Positions 9,085 to 18,053 of a DNA stretch of 37,342 nucleotides are shown here, in pieces. Numbering within the stretch: the first letter of the stretch is position 1; each line of letters begins with the position of its first letter. The stretch comes from Mesorhizobium loti (GTDB lineage: Bacteria > Pseudomonadota > Alphaproteobacteria > Rhizobiales > Rhizobiaceae), in assembly GCF_001510895.1 (NCBI RefSeq), contig NZ_LPWA01000137.1, forward strand, positions 1 through 37,342, read 5' to 3'. The translations under genes and the position numbers were made by a program. The notes beneath the pieces were generated by a model. It was not told where the DNA came from and did no database searches. It worked only from the letters and a program-made list of their open reading frames with translations.

Positions 9085-10013
9085 CAGAAGCTCACCTCGC
9101 TAGCACCCTTGAGACCAAGACGCTGGCGCGCTTCGTCCGCGGTGGCGATCGTGCGGCCGAGGTTCTCGACGATCTGGCGGACCTTGCGAACCTGGTCGGC
9201 GTTCGACTTCGCCTTTTCACCGGGTCCGATATAGAGGCTGTCTTCTAGCCCGACCCGCAGGTTACCGCCGAGCAATGCCGCCTGCGTGGCGAACGGCATC
9301 TGGTGCCGTCCGGCCGCCAACACCGACCATTCGTAGCTGCCGCCGAAAAGCTTTTCGGCAATCGTGTGCATGTGCATCAGATTGTCGAGATCGGCGCCGA
9401 CGCCGCCCAAGATGCCAAATACCATCTGCACGAAGAAAGGCGGCTTCACCCAGCCCTGCTCGACGATCCAGGCGAGGTTGTAGAGGTGCCCGAGATCGTA
9501 GCATTCGAATTCGAACTTGGTGCCATGTCCGTCGCCGAGTTCCTTGATGACGTATTCGATGTCGGCGAAGGTGTTGCGGAAGATGAAGTCCTTGGTCATC
9601 TCCAGAAACTTCGGCTCCCAGTCGTGCTTCCAGTCCTTGTATTTCGCCATCATCGGGAAGATGCCGAAGTTGAGCGAGCCGACGTTGAGCGACGCCATTT
9701 CCGGGCTCGCCTTCACCGCAGCGCGCAGGCGCTCCTCACGTGTCATGCCGAGACCGCCGCCGGTGGAGACGTTCAGCACCGCGTTCGACTGCTGCTTGAT
9801 ACGCGGCAGGAAATCCATGAACAGCTCGGGGCTCGGGTCTGGCTTGCCGTTCTCCGGATTGCGGGCATGGAGGTGGATGATTGCCGCACCGGCTTCCGCC
9901 GCCTCCACGCTCGCCTGAGCAATCTCGGTCGGCGTGATCGGCAGATACTCCGACATGGTCGGGGTGTGGATACCGCCCGTGGTCGCGCAGGTGATGATGA
10001 CGGATTTCGCCAT
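9084..10013 (-). CDS. cdhC: Beta-keto acid cleavage enzyme (BKACE), dehydrocarnitine cleavage
   Basis: Condenses a beta-keto acid with acetyl-CoA and splits it; for 3-dehydrocarnitine the products are betainyl-CoA and acetoacetate. The protein has 309 aa, typical of the DUF849/BKACE family. The zinc ligands are seen in IIHLHARNP (His47, His49), followed by the loop NVSTGGG and the late Glu in VGLEDSLYIGPG. GAGG of its ribosome site lies within the last codons of the upstream SDR gene, so the two are coupled. The presence of carnitine dehydrogenase, betainyl-CoA thioesterase and acetoacetyl-CoA synthetase nearby makes the dehydrocarnitine assignment strong among the many BKACE specificities. 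Confidence 0.92.
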   Translation of the reverse strand: MAKSVIITCATTGGIHTPTMSEYLPITPTEIAQASVEAAEAGAAIIHLHARNPENGKPDPSPELFMDFLPRIKQQSNAVLNVSTGGGLGMTREERLRAAVKASPEMASLNVGSLNFGIFPMMAKYKDWKHDWEPKFLEMTKDFIFRNTFADIEYVIKELGDGHGTKFEFECYDLGHLYNLAWIVEQGWVKPPFFVQMVFGILGGVGADLDNLMHMHTIAEKLFGGSYEWSVLAAGRHQMPFATQAALLGGNLRVGLEDSLYIGPGEKAKSNADQVRKVRQIVENLGRTIATADEARQRLGLKGASEVSF

Positions 10014-10015
10014 GA

Positions 10016-10816
10016 CTAAAGCCTCATTTGCTGTACTTGTGCGGTCAGTCCGCCGTCGAGGACCCAGAGCTGACCGCTGGCGTAGCGCGCCTCGTCACTG
10101 GCCAGCCAGTTGACCAGGTTGGCGACATCGTCCGGCGTGCCGTAGTTGCGGATAGGATGGACGTTGCGCACCGCTTCTTTCAGCGAGTCTATCGTGCGCC
10201 CGCCGCCCCCCGAACCGGCGCCGCCGAAGAAGCTCTGCAGCATCGGCGTGTCGATATAGCCGGGGCAGATCGCGTTGACGCGGATGCCTTCCGGTCCGTA
10301 ATCGCAGGCCATCGCCCGGGTTAGCGCATGGACCGCGCCCTTGGTTGCGCAATAGGCGGCGAGGCCGGGATCGGCGATGAAACCGTCATAGCTGCCGAAA
10401 TTGATGATGGACGATGTCCTGCCTTCGGTTCCGGCTTTTCGCAACAGAGGGAGCGCATACTTCGATGCGAGGAACGTGCCCGTCACGTTGACAGCGAAGC
10501 TGCGGTTCCATTCTTCCAGCGTCGTGTGCTCGATGGTCTTCTCGATCTCGATGCCAGCAGCATTTACAAGGATGTCCAGCCGACCTTCTTCATCGGCGAC
10601 ACTCGCCATCGCCGCCTTGGCTTCTTCCTCGAAAGTCACATCCAGCCGCACATAGCGGGACGCGTCCTTCGACGATGAACTCAGACTGCCGGAATCGGTG
10701 AGATCAGCGGCATAGACGACCGCGCCCTCTTCGATGAAGCGGGCGCATATCGCGCGACCGATACCGCCGCGGCCACCGGTGACGAAGGCGACTTTGCCAG
10801 GAAGTCTTCCGCTCAT
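10016..10816 (-). CDS. SDR-family NAD(P)-dependent oxidoreductase (substrate unknown, second of two)
   Basis: Classical short-chain dehydrogenase, about 266 aa from the ATG ending at 10816. TGGRGGIG binds the cofactor, VNAAG follows in the middle, the catalytic part reads FGSYDG then YCATK, and the C-terminus ends with GQLWVLDGG. It differs clearly from the SDR at 6900-7658, so the pair is not a recent duplication. It lies between the Rieske oxygenase gene (25 nt upstream) and the cleavage enzyme (2 nt downstream). It could oxidise D-carnitine or an intermediate made by the oxygenase. A frame extending to 10867 would overlap the Rieske gene and lacks family resemblance. Confidence 0.9.
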   Translation of the reverse strand: MSGRLPGKVAFVTGGRGGIGRAICARFIEEGAVVYAADLTDSGSLSSSSKDASRYVRLDVTFEEEAKAAMASVADEEGRLDILVNAAGIEIEKTIEHTTLEEWNRSFAVNVTGTFLASKYALPLLRKAGTEGRTSSIINFGSYDGFIADPGLAAYCATKGAVHALTRAMACDYGPEGIRVNAICPGYIDTPMLQSFFGGAGSGGGGRTIDSLKEAVRNVHPIRNYGTPDDVANLVNWLASDEARYASGQLWVLDGGLTAQVQQMRL

Positions 10817-10841
10817 GGCTTCAGCTTCTCGCCTCGACGGA

Positions 10842-11987
10842 TCAGGCCGACGCCGAGCATTTCGCATAGGCGTCCAGCACTAGGCCGTGGAAGTGGTGTA
10901 CCGCATGCTCCGATTGTCCCGAACCGTCAGGATCGTTGACGATCCGGCCCTGCTTGAAGGCGGGCGTGTTCATACCTTTTTGGACGCTCTCCACGATTGC
11001 AATGTCCTCGACCTGAAGCACCTCGTCGAGGTACTTGATGGTCTGCAATTCCACCCCGTCGGGTTCCTTGGTCTCCAGATAGAAGTCGTAAGTCTCCAAG
11101 GTCCTGGCCGGCCCGGCCGGAATGATGTTCAGGACGATCATCGAGGAGCGGCCCGGGTATCGCATCAGGCAGGTGTTCGGCCACAGCCACCACACGGCAT
11201 GAGTGCGGACGGTAGCGTTCGACACATCGTATGCGCTGTTGGCGGTTTTGCCAGCATCGGCCATGTGGCTAGAGTAGATGCCATGCGTAGTCACCTTGTA
11301 GGTGTCCATATCCACGAGGGTGCAGAAGTCCTTATGCGCGGTTGGGCAATGGTAGCATTCGAGGAAGTTGTCGACGACATTCTTCCAGTTCGACTTGATG
11401 TCGTAGGTCAGTCGGTGCGCGAAAGTGAGCTTGTCGATATCCGGGGCCCAGTGGCGAATCTCGGTTTCGAGATCTCCCGACTGCGAAGCGAGCGAGGGCG
11501 CGTTTGGATCGAGGTTCACGTAGACAAAGCCGCAAAACTCTTCGACCTGAACCCGGTCGAGGCAAATGTCCTTCGTGTTGAAGCTCTCCAGCGTCTCAGT
11601 ATGCGGCGCGCGGACAAGCTGGCCGTCCATTTTGTATGTCCAGGAGTGATACGGGCACGTGATGCGGTTCGAGACGCCTTCGCCGATCAGAAGCGCATGG
11701 GCGCGGTGCTTGCAGACATTATAGAAGGCACGGAGCACGCCTTCACGGTCGCGAACGACGGCGACCGGCTGCCCTGCGATCTCGACGGCGATGTATGCGC
11801 CCGGCTCCCGAACCTTCTCGACGTGACAGACCCATTGCCAAGTCTTGCCGAGGATCTCACGGACGTCAACATCATGCCAGCGCGGATCGATGTAGGCATC
11901 AGCCTTCAGCGAGAGCGAAGCGGAGGGATTGGGTGACCACCCTTCGCTAATCTTTGCGAACTCGTCCCTAGAAAGCAGCATCGTCAT
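10842..11987 (-). CDS. CntA/YeaW-like Rieske oxygenase for a quaternary ammonium substrate
   Basis: Terminal oxygenase alpha subunit, 381 aa. The Rieske [2Fe-2S] ligands are visible as CKHRAH and CPYHSW. The mononuclear iron site lies in NFLECYHCPTAH. The residue bridging the two centres is Glu (in LECYH) rather than the usual Asp, a trait of carnitine monooxygenase CntA. The C-terminus (ESVQKGMNTPAFKQGRI then SEHAVHHFHGL) also follows CntA/YeaW rather than the glycine betaine demethylase GbcA. The ATG ending at 11987 lies 7 nt after AGAGGT. It is the first gene of a seven-gene operon. CntA relatives cut carnitine or gamma-butyrobetaine to trimethylamine, but an N-demethylase role is also possible. 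The usual CntB reductase is absent here. Confidence 0.9.
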   Translation of the reverse strand: MTMLLSRDEFAKISEGWSPNPSASLSLKADAYIDPRWHDVDVREILGKTWQWVCHVEKVREPGAYIAVEIAGQPVAVVRDREGVLRAFYNVCKHRAHALLIGEGVSNRITCPYHSWTYKMDGQLVRAPHTETLESFNTKDICLDRVQVEEFCGFVYVNLDPNAPSLASQSGDLETEIRHWAPDIDKLTFAHRLTYDIKSNWKNVVDNFLECYHCPTAHKDFCTLVDMDTYKVTTHGIYSSHMADAGKTANSAYDVSNATVRTHAVWWLWPNTCLMRYPGRSSMIVLNIIPAGPARTLETYDFYLETKEPDGVELQTIKYLDEVLQVEDIAIVESVQKGMNTPAFKQGRIVNDPDGSGQSEHAVHHFHGLVLDAYAKCSASA

Positions 11988-12281
11988 TGGAGCACCTCTT
12001 CGTTTCGCGTACTGGGTGGACGAAAATACCAACTCATCTTCAACATACTTCCGGCAGATAACTATGCATCGTTCGCCGCTCGTTTAACTTCGTCCGACGA
12101 CGCGAACGTGACCAGTTAGAGAACAACGCCTTTTTAGAAGTGCCGGCTGAAATTACGTGGAGCGCCGCGCACTTGAAATCCAGAGTTTGGCAGGCGTTCG
12201 CCTACATGTCCCGTCCACACTCCTAGGGCATCGAGGAAATGGCCCTAAACGATGCCCAGCCCAGACGCGACTAAAGCTCTG
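11988..12281. promoter_or_regulatory. Control region upstream of the Rieske operon
   Basis: 294 bp without a gene. It must contain the promoter for the seven-gene catabolic operon reading left. The inverted repeat at 12226-12257 lies at its far end. No other site can be named with confidence. Confidence 0.4.
12226..12257. repeat. Inverted repeat GGGCATCG/CGATGCCC
   Basis: Perfect 8-bp arms at 12226-12233 and 12250-12257 are separated by 16 bp. They lie 25-56 nt downstream of the dual ATPase gene stop. On the minus strand it could form a hairpin that ends that transcript, although no T-run follows, so an operator is equally possible. Confidence 0.5.
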
Positions 12282-13997
12282 CTAGTTCCCAGCACACTCC
12301 ATCTGCCGTGAGAGGATAACCTTGTCCAACCAGCCCACTTCCAGCTTAGGAACCGAAGAAAGTAGAAGGTCGGTGTATGGATCAAACGGGGGAGCCAAGA
12401 CGTTAACTTTTGGGCCGTAACGCACGACTTCCCCCCGGTACATCACAGATATTGAATCAGCGATTGATTCAACAGTTGCAAGATCATGAGTAATGAAGAG
12501 GTAAGCGACTCCCTCTTCCCGTTGTAACTGCAGTAGCAACCGCAAAATGCCATTGGCTACTAGTGGGTCTAGGGCCGAAGTGACTTCGTCGCAAATGATC
12601 AGTTTGGGCTTTGCCGCGAGCGCCCGCGCTATGCAAACGCGCTGCTTTTGTCCACCTGACAGTTCTGCGGGATAGCGGTCCGCAAAGCCCCTGCCCATTT
12701 CAATCTTGTCAAGCAGCTCGTATACACGTCTATCGCGTTCCGCGCCGCGCATTCCAAAATAGAATTCGAGCGGCCGACCGATGATCCTTGCAACGGTCTG
12801 GTGCGGATTCATCGCAACATCCGCCATTTGGTAGATCATCTGAAGCTGCTGCAGGTCATCCTGCGAACGCTCACTGAGGCGCCAAGGAAGGTCGCGGCCG
12901 TTGAACTGAATGGTGCCGGCCAATGGCGGCAACAAGCCCGTGATGACCCGCGCTAGCGTCGATTTACCCGAGCCCGACTCACCAACGACGGCGAGCGTCT
13001 GTCCAGTATGGAGGTTTATAGAAACATCGCGTAAGACCCTGATCCTTCCATCGCCGTAACCTGCTGTGATGCCTTTCACCGATAACACAGGCGCTGTGCC
13101 GCAGTCTGTCGGCTGGTGCTCGATGTGATGCACTGATACTAAAGCTCTCGTATATTCCTCCAGAGGCTGACTGATGATCTGCTGCGTCGCTCCGCGCTCT
13201 ACTAGCTTGCCATTCCTCAGCACCATTATCTCGTCAGCGACTTGCGCTACCAACGCCAGGTCGTGGGTGATGTAAAGGGCGGCCACGCCAGTGTCACGAA
13301 TGGCGTCCCTGATTGCGGCCAGCACGTCTATCTGGGTGGTGACATCGAGCGCCGTGGTCGGCTCGTCGAAGACAATTAGGTCTGGTTCTGAGCAGAGTGC
13401 CATAGCGGTCATAACGCGCTGCAACTGACCGCCAGACACCTGATGGGGAAACCGCCTGCCAATGTTCTCCGGGTCAGGAAGGCCAAGCTTTTTAAACAGA
13501 GCTACCGCTCGCTGCTCAGCTTGGGCGCGAGTATCTTCCCCATGGAGCAACGATGCCTCCACCACTTGGTCCATAAGACGGTGAGCGGGATTAAATGCAG
13601 CAGCGGCTGACTGCGCAACGTAGCAAACCTCGCGACCCCGGAGTTTCCGCAAGCCGCGGGCTCCGACCTTACGTATGTCACGGTCGTTGAGGATGACCTC
13701 CCCAGCAGTAATTCTAGCGCCGCCACGCGCATAACCAAGACTTGCTAGGCCAATGGTGGATTTGCCAGCGCCAGATTCGCCGATCAGACCCAAAACTCTC
13801 CCTCGGTTCAACGTCAGCGAAACGTCATCGACAAGGACGACGTTCCTCGGTCGCTCGCCTGGAGGGTAGACAGTCGCTTCAATCTGTAAGTTGCTTATTC
13901 TAAGCAGCCGGCGGGTAGTACTACCCCCACCAGTTTGTGTGACTGCTGACAGGGAATTCGCATTCGTCTTGCTCGGCATTGTGCTGTTATTGGACAT
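12282..13997 (-). CDS. Fused dual ABC ATPase of the dipeptide/oligopeptide (Dpp/Gsi) importer type
   Basis: 571 aa with two complete nucleotide-binding domains. Domain 1 (about 30-270) has GESGAGKST, SGGQLQRVMTAMAL and IVFDEPTTALD. Domain 2 (about 305-550) has GESGSGKST, LSGGQKQRVCIARAL and IICDEVTSALD. The order and wording match GsiA/DppD-DppF-type ATPases, usually partnered by two permeases and a binding protein. None of those partners lies in this window, so it is an orphan here. In domain 2 the Walker B Pro is replaced (CDEVTSALD), a common variant in DppF-like domains. The ATG ending at 13997 follows AGGGG. A perfect palindrome at 14024-14040 lies just upstream. A transporter for a carnitine-containing or peptide-like nutrient can only be guessed. 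Confidence 0.88.
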   Translation of the reverse strand: MSNNSTMPSKTNANSLSAVTQTGGGSTTRRLLRISNLQIEATVYPPGERPRNVVLVDDVSLTLNRGRVLGLIGESGAGKSTIGLASLGYARGGARITAGEVILNDRDIRKVGARGLRKLRGREVCYVAQSAAAAFNPAHRLMDQVVEASLLHGEDTRAQAEQRAVALFKKLGLPDPENIGRRFPHQVSGGQLQRVMTAMALCSEPDLIVFDEPTTALDVTTQIDVLAAIRDAIRDTGVAALYITHDLALVAQVADEIMVLRNGKLVERGATQQIISQPLEEYTRALVSVHHIEHQPTDCGTAPVLSVKGITAGYGDGRIRVLRDVSINLHTGQTLAVVGESGSGKSTLARVITGLLPPLAGTIQFNGRDLPWRLSERSQDDLQQLQMIYQMADVAMNPHQTVARIIGRPLEFYFGMRGAERDRRVYELLDKIEMGRGFADRYPAELSGGQKQRVCIARALAAKPKLIICDEVTSALDPLVANGILRLLLQLQREEGVAYLFITHDLATVESIADSISVMYRGEVVRYGPKVNVLAPPFDPYTDLLLSSVPKLEVGWLDKVILSRQMECAGN

Positions 13998-14023
13998 CGC
14001 AGCCCCTAACTGGTTTTCAACGG

Positions 14024-14040
14024 TTGCTGATGATCAGCAA
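14024..14040. promoter_or_regulatory. Perfect 17-bp palindrome, candidate operator
   Basis: TTGCTGATGATCAGCAA is a perfect inverted repeat (8-bp arms around one base). It sits 27 bp upstream of the dual ATPase start and about 245 bp upstream of the divergent thioesterase. A 17-bp perfect dyad is rare by chance, and the position suits a repressor or activator shared by both genes. Confidence 0.5.
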
Positions 14041-14284
14041 ACAAACGCGGTAAGGCATCCGACACAACATACTAGTAAGTCATGGCTTGAATCCTCTCTG
14101 CCAGCGATTTCGATCTTCCCCGCAAATCTCTGGAGTACCTGACGACAGGGCCGGGGAGTCCGGAATAGAAAACCTTGCCATAAATCGACACGACGAGTCG
14201 TAAACTGGCGATATGCAACCGGCAGGGAAGCTCGTAGAGCATGCAAGTGTTGTAGCTAAGCCGCTACGGCTAGATGTGGAGAGC

Positions 14285-14767
14285 ATGAATAGCATGTTTG
14301 TTTCGCCAGTAATGCATATTGACAAGGAATGGATTGACTACAATGGCCATCTAAACATGGCCAACTACAACATTCTTTTCGAGCGTGCTGGAGATAACGC
14401 ACTCGAAAAGATGGGCCTCGGTCCGGAATATGCGAGGAAGCGCGGTCTGACAATCTATACAGCCGAAACCCACGTCTGTTACGTTCGAGAACTCCACGCC
14501 GGCCACAGCGTCACGGTAACATTTCAACTTCTGGAGTATGACGAGAAGCGGATTCAATTTTACCAAGAGCTTCGCCATGTCGATGGATGGCTTGCTGCAA
14601 CCGCAGAACAACTGTTGCTCCATGTTGATATGTCCGGTCCCAAGGTTGTACCATTTCCTCCCGATATCCTCGTGAATCTAGAAGAGGTGCTTGCTCTGCA
14701 CGCGTCGCAGGATTTGCCTGTTCGCGCTGGTAGGGCGATCGCGATTGTCAAAAGGATGCGCGTGTGA
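14285..14767 (+). CDS. cdhB: Betainyl-CoA thioesterase (hot-dog fold)
   Basis: Hydrolyses betainyl-CoA to glycine betaine and CoA, the third step of carnitine breakdown. It has 160 aa from the ATG at 14285. The hot-dog active-site helix is seen as WIDYNGHLNMANYNILFERA, typical of the 4HBT-like acyl-CoA thioesterases. The start is uncertain: an ATG at 14213 would add 24 residues without family support, and an ATG at 14294 has the better-spaced GGAGAG. Its link with carnitine dehydrogenase and the cleavage enzyme supports the betainyl-CoA role. It stands alone on the plus strand, divergent from the ATPase gene and convergent with aacS. Confidence 0.85.
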   Translation: MNSMFVSPVMHIDKEWIDYNGHLNMANYNILFERAGDNALEKMGLGPEYARKRGLTIYTAETHVCYVRELHAGHSVTVTFQLLEYDEKRIQFYQELRHVDGWLAATAEQLLLHVDMSGPKVVPFPPDILVNLEEVLALHASQDLPVRAGRAIAIVKRMRV

Positions 14768-14824
14768 CGGTTCGCTCTCGACTCAGAGATCCTCGCGATG
14801 CCCATAGTGGTGCCTCTTACGTGG

Positions 14825-16767
14825 CTAGCTCGGGAAGACCGCGGTAAAGGCTAGCGCCTCGGGATTAGCAAGCGCTTCCTCGTTTTTGACCTCACGACCG
14901 TGGACGACGTCGCGCACCGCAAGTTCGGTGACCTTGCCGGATCTTGTCCGAGGAATATCCTCCACCTGAATGATTAACGCTGGTACATGACGCGGACTAG
15001 CCCCCGTACGAATCTTGGTCTTAAATCTGCTGATCATCTCCGCGTCGAGAGTCACGCCGTCGACCAATCTAACGAACAGCACGATGCGCACATCGTTGTC
15101 GAAATCTTGGCCTATGCAAAGCGATTCCAGAACCTCAGGCATCTGCTCGATTTGATTGTAAATCTCGGCGGTCCCGATGCGTACGCCGCCTGGATTGAGT
15201 GTTGCGTCAGAGCGGCCATGGATAATCATTCCGCCATGCTCCGTCCATTCGGCGAAGTCGCCATGGCACCAAACATTGTCGAAGCGGCCGAAATAGGCCG
15301 CCTGATACTTTCTACCGTCAGGGTCGTTCCAGAAACCCACCGGCATTGAGGGAAACGGCTTCGTGCAGACCAGTTCGCCTTTCTCCTGTCTGACGGTGCT
15401 GCCCCGCTCGTCCCAGACGTCAACTGCCATGCCCAAACCAGCCGCCTGTATCTCACCGGACCAGACCGGCTCAGTTGGCACACCGAGCACGAAACAGGAA
15501 ACAATGTCTGTACCGCCCGAGATCGAGGCGAGATGGACGTCCTTCTTGATCCCATCGTAGACGAAGGCAAAGCTCTCTGGCGCTAGCGGCGAACCTGTCG
15601 CGGAGATTGTGCGCACACTCGTCAGATCGTGGCTATCGATCGGACGAAGGCCGGATTTCCGCAGCGTGTCAATGAACTTCGCCGATGTGCCGAAATAGGT
15701 CATCCTTTCTGATGCTGCGTAGTCGAATAGGATGTTGCCGTTCGGATAGAACGGTGAGCCGTCATAGAGCAGAAGGGTCGCGTTTGATGCGAGGCCGGAG
15801 ACAAGCCAGTTCCACATCATCCAACCGCAGGTCGTGAAGTGAAAGAGTCGGTCCCCATCGTGCAGGTCCGCGTGCAGGCGATGCTCCTTGACATGCTGAA
15901 GGAGCGTCCCGCCGATTGAGTGCACGATGCACTTGGGTTTTCCGGTCGTCCCTGACGAGAACAAGATATAGAGAGGGTCTCCGAACGACATACGCTCAAA
16001 CCCAACATCTTTCGCAACGTACGGGGTCAGAAAGCGGTCGAGGGCTGAAGCGCTCTCTCCTGCGTTATGGGGAGGAGAATTTCTAAAATACTCGAAAATT
16101 ATGGTATTATGATGAATATTTAGCTTTTTCGATATGTTATATGCTTTGTCAGTCACGTTAATTATCTTTCCGTTATAACAATATTTATCTACGGAAAAAA
16201 ATACCTTGGGCTCTATTTGTTCAAACCTTTCGAGCGCACCTTCCTCGCCAAAATCGGGTGAGCATGAAGACCAGATCGCGCCAATGGATACCGTTGCAAG
16301 CATCGCCGCGACCGCCTCAGGAATATTGGGTAGCATGGCTGCGACGCGATCGCCTGACTTGACCCCCTGTTCAATTAGCGCTTGCTGAAGGCGTGAGACG
16401 AGTGCATGCAGGTCGTTCCAAGACATTCGCCGACTAATCTTGTCCTCGCCCCAAAAACAATGGCATCGTTGTCGCCTCGCTTTTTGAGGAGGTTTTCTGC
16501 GAAGTTCAGCCTCGCATCCGGAAAGAACCGGGCCCGTTGCATCTTGTCCGCATCTATAACGATTCGGTCGCCCTTCTCGCCTATGATTCCGTAATAGTCC
16601 CATAGGACACTCCAGAACTCCTCCGGATACACAACAGACCAAGTATGTAAATCACGAAATGAGTTAAGAGGGCGGCGCAGCAACGTTGATGAAAACGCCG
16701 AGAAATATTTTATATTTGACGAGGCTGTGCGGTTTGCACTCGGTGCCCAAAGAGGTTGAACTACCAT
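14825..16767 (-). pseudogene. aacS: Acetoacetyl-CoA synthetase, broken by one frameshift
   Basis: Activates acetoacetate, the by-product of dehydrocarnitine cleavage, to acetoacetyl-CoA with ATP and CoA. Rejoined, it has about 647 aa, full family length. The N-terminal part (LHTWSVVYPEEFWSVLWDYYG, ARFFPDARLNFAENLL) runs from the ATG at 16767 in one frame. The rest (GEDKISRRMSWNDLHALVSRL, SSGTTGKPKCIVHS, SDATLNPGGVRIGTAEIYNQ, SGKVTELAVRD) continues in another. The switch lies at a run of five T and four G on the coding strand near 16450-16460; one added T there restores the frame as IVFWGEDK. About 16075-16210 is markedly AT-rich yet in frame. It lies 44 bp behind the regulator gene and may share its transcript. 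Confidence 0.85.
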
Positions 16768-16810
16768 TTCAAAGTCCTCGGCTTTGTTCTACGGGGGTGT
16801 CGAGCCGTTA

Positions 16811-17842
16811 CTAAGCCAATGAGTGCTCACAACTCCGCTGCTGGCACGACGCGCCAATCGCTCCCCCCCATAATTTCCGGTCGGCTTGTGGAGAGTTACC
16901 TTCGATCTGCCGGTAACACTTCGAAAAGTGGGATGCCGAGACAAATCCGCACGCAACAGCGACATCGACGACCGGCATCGCAGTCTGGGTAAGCAGAAGC
17001 TTCGCCCGTTCGATCCTAAGCTTAAGGTAATATCGTGCCGGTGAGCAGGAAAGCTGGTTCCGGAATAGCCGCTCAATTTGGCGACGAGACAAATGCAAGC
17101 GAAAACCGACTTCAGTAAGAGAAATTGGGCTCGACATATTGTCTTCCATCAAGTGGACTGCAGCTTGTATTATGGCGTTATTAACGCCTTGCGATGAAGC
17201 GAAGGCTAGCCGTTGACGCTCCGACTTGTCTCTCATGCGCATAATCAACGCCTGACTGCAGATTTCGGCGGCAGTCTTGGAGCCAAATGCTTGCCGGACA
17301 ATATGCAGCATCATGTCGAACGAGCCTGTGCCAGCGGAGGTGTATATGCCGTCATCGAACTCAAATATTCCTGCAGTTAGGGCGCTGCGGTTAAACTGCT
17401 CAGCAAAGGCTGGCGAATTCTCCCAGTGAATGGTGCAACGCCTATCTTGGAGAATACCTGCGCGGGCCAGCAAGTAGGTGCCGGTACAAAGCCCGGCAAC
17501 GTGGATCCTCATTCGGCGACATTCACGTAACCAGGCATCCATCGATCGGTTGGTGTAATCCTGAACCCGGCGACCGGAGCAGACCAATGACATGAATGGC
17601 TTTTGCAAGCCGAACAGCAGTATCCTTTCCGTTGCTAGAGAGCTATCTACGGAAACATATACACCATTGCTGGCGATGACCGGCTGTCCGTCTGCCGAAA
17701 TGAGTCGCCAACGATAGTGTTCGTGGCCGGTGACTTGGTTGGCGAGCCGCAACACCTCAATAGCTGAAGAGAACGCGAGCAAAGTGAATTCTGGAACGAG
17801 ATAAAAGACGAAGGTCTTTTGTTCCTGCGAAGGGGTCAACAA
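16811..17842 (-). CDS. GlxA-type transcriptional regulator (DJ-1/PfpI-like domain plus AraC HTH)
   Basis: 343 aa. Residues about 10-200 form an amidase-like (GATase1/DJ-1) sensor domain with the nucleophile elbow GLCTGTYLLARAG, which keeps a Cys. Residues about 225-325 form the two-helix-turn-helix AraC domain (LTEVGFRLHLSRRQIERLF, then VDVAVACGFVSASHFSKCYR). Relatives such as CdhR and GbdR control carnitine and glycine betaine breakdown. It is followed by aacS on the same strand and is divergent from a second regulator of the same class, so it probably controls the surrounding catabolic genes. The effector is not shown by the sequence. Confidence 0.88.
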   Translation of the reverse strand: MLTPSQEQKTFVFYLVPEFTLLAFSSAIEVLRLANQVTGHEHYRWRLISADGQPVIASNGVYVSVDSSLATERILLFGLQKPFMSLVCSGRRVQDYTNRSMDAWLRECRRMRIHVAGLCTGTYLLARAGILQDRRCTIHWENSPAFAEQFNRSALTAGIFEFDDGIYTSAGTGSFDMMLHIVRQAFGSKTAAEICSQALIMRMRDKSERQRLAFASSQGVNNAIIQAAVHLMEDNMSSPISLTEVGFRLHLSRRQIERLFRNQLSCSPARYYLKLRIERAKLLLTQTAMPVVDVAVACGFVSASHFSKCYRQIEGNSPQADRKLWGGAIGASCQQRSCEHSLA

Positions 17843-18053
17843 AGCTCAATACTCCACGTCACCTGACCACGCTTGCTTACCCGTATCGGCTGTGATCAGC
17901 GGCCAACGGTTCTCGCCTCTCGACAGAGTTGGACAGGCCTCTGAATTTAATGCAAAGGCCACCCTCAGAGATTCTTGCACAAACCAGCGCATCCATTTAA
18001 CAATCCACGCCATCGATTTGCTTCTTTTGGACGCCCGACGGAGGAGGTGCCGC

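Noticed and set aside
8353..9234. Long plus-strand open frame (about 293 codons) opposite the aldehyde dehydrogenase
   Set aside because: Arg/Asp-rich composition without family resemblance; it is the usual antisense shadow of a GC-rich gene.
10887..11936. Long plus-strand open frame (about 349 codons) opposite the Rieske oxygenase
   Set aside because: No motif in it, while the minus strand shows the complete Rieske and iron motifs.
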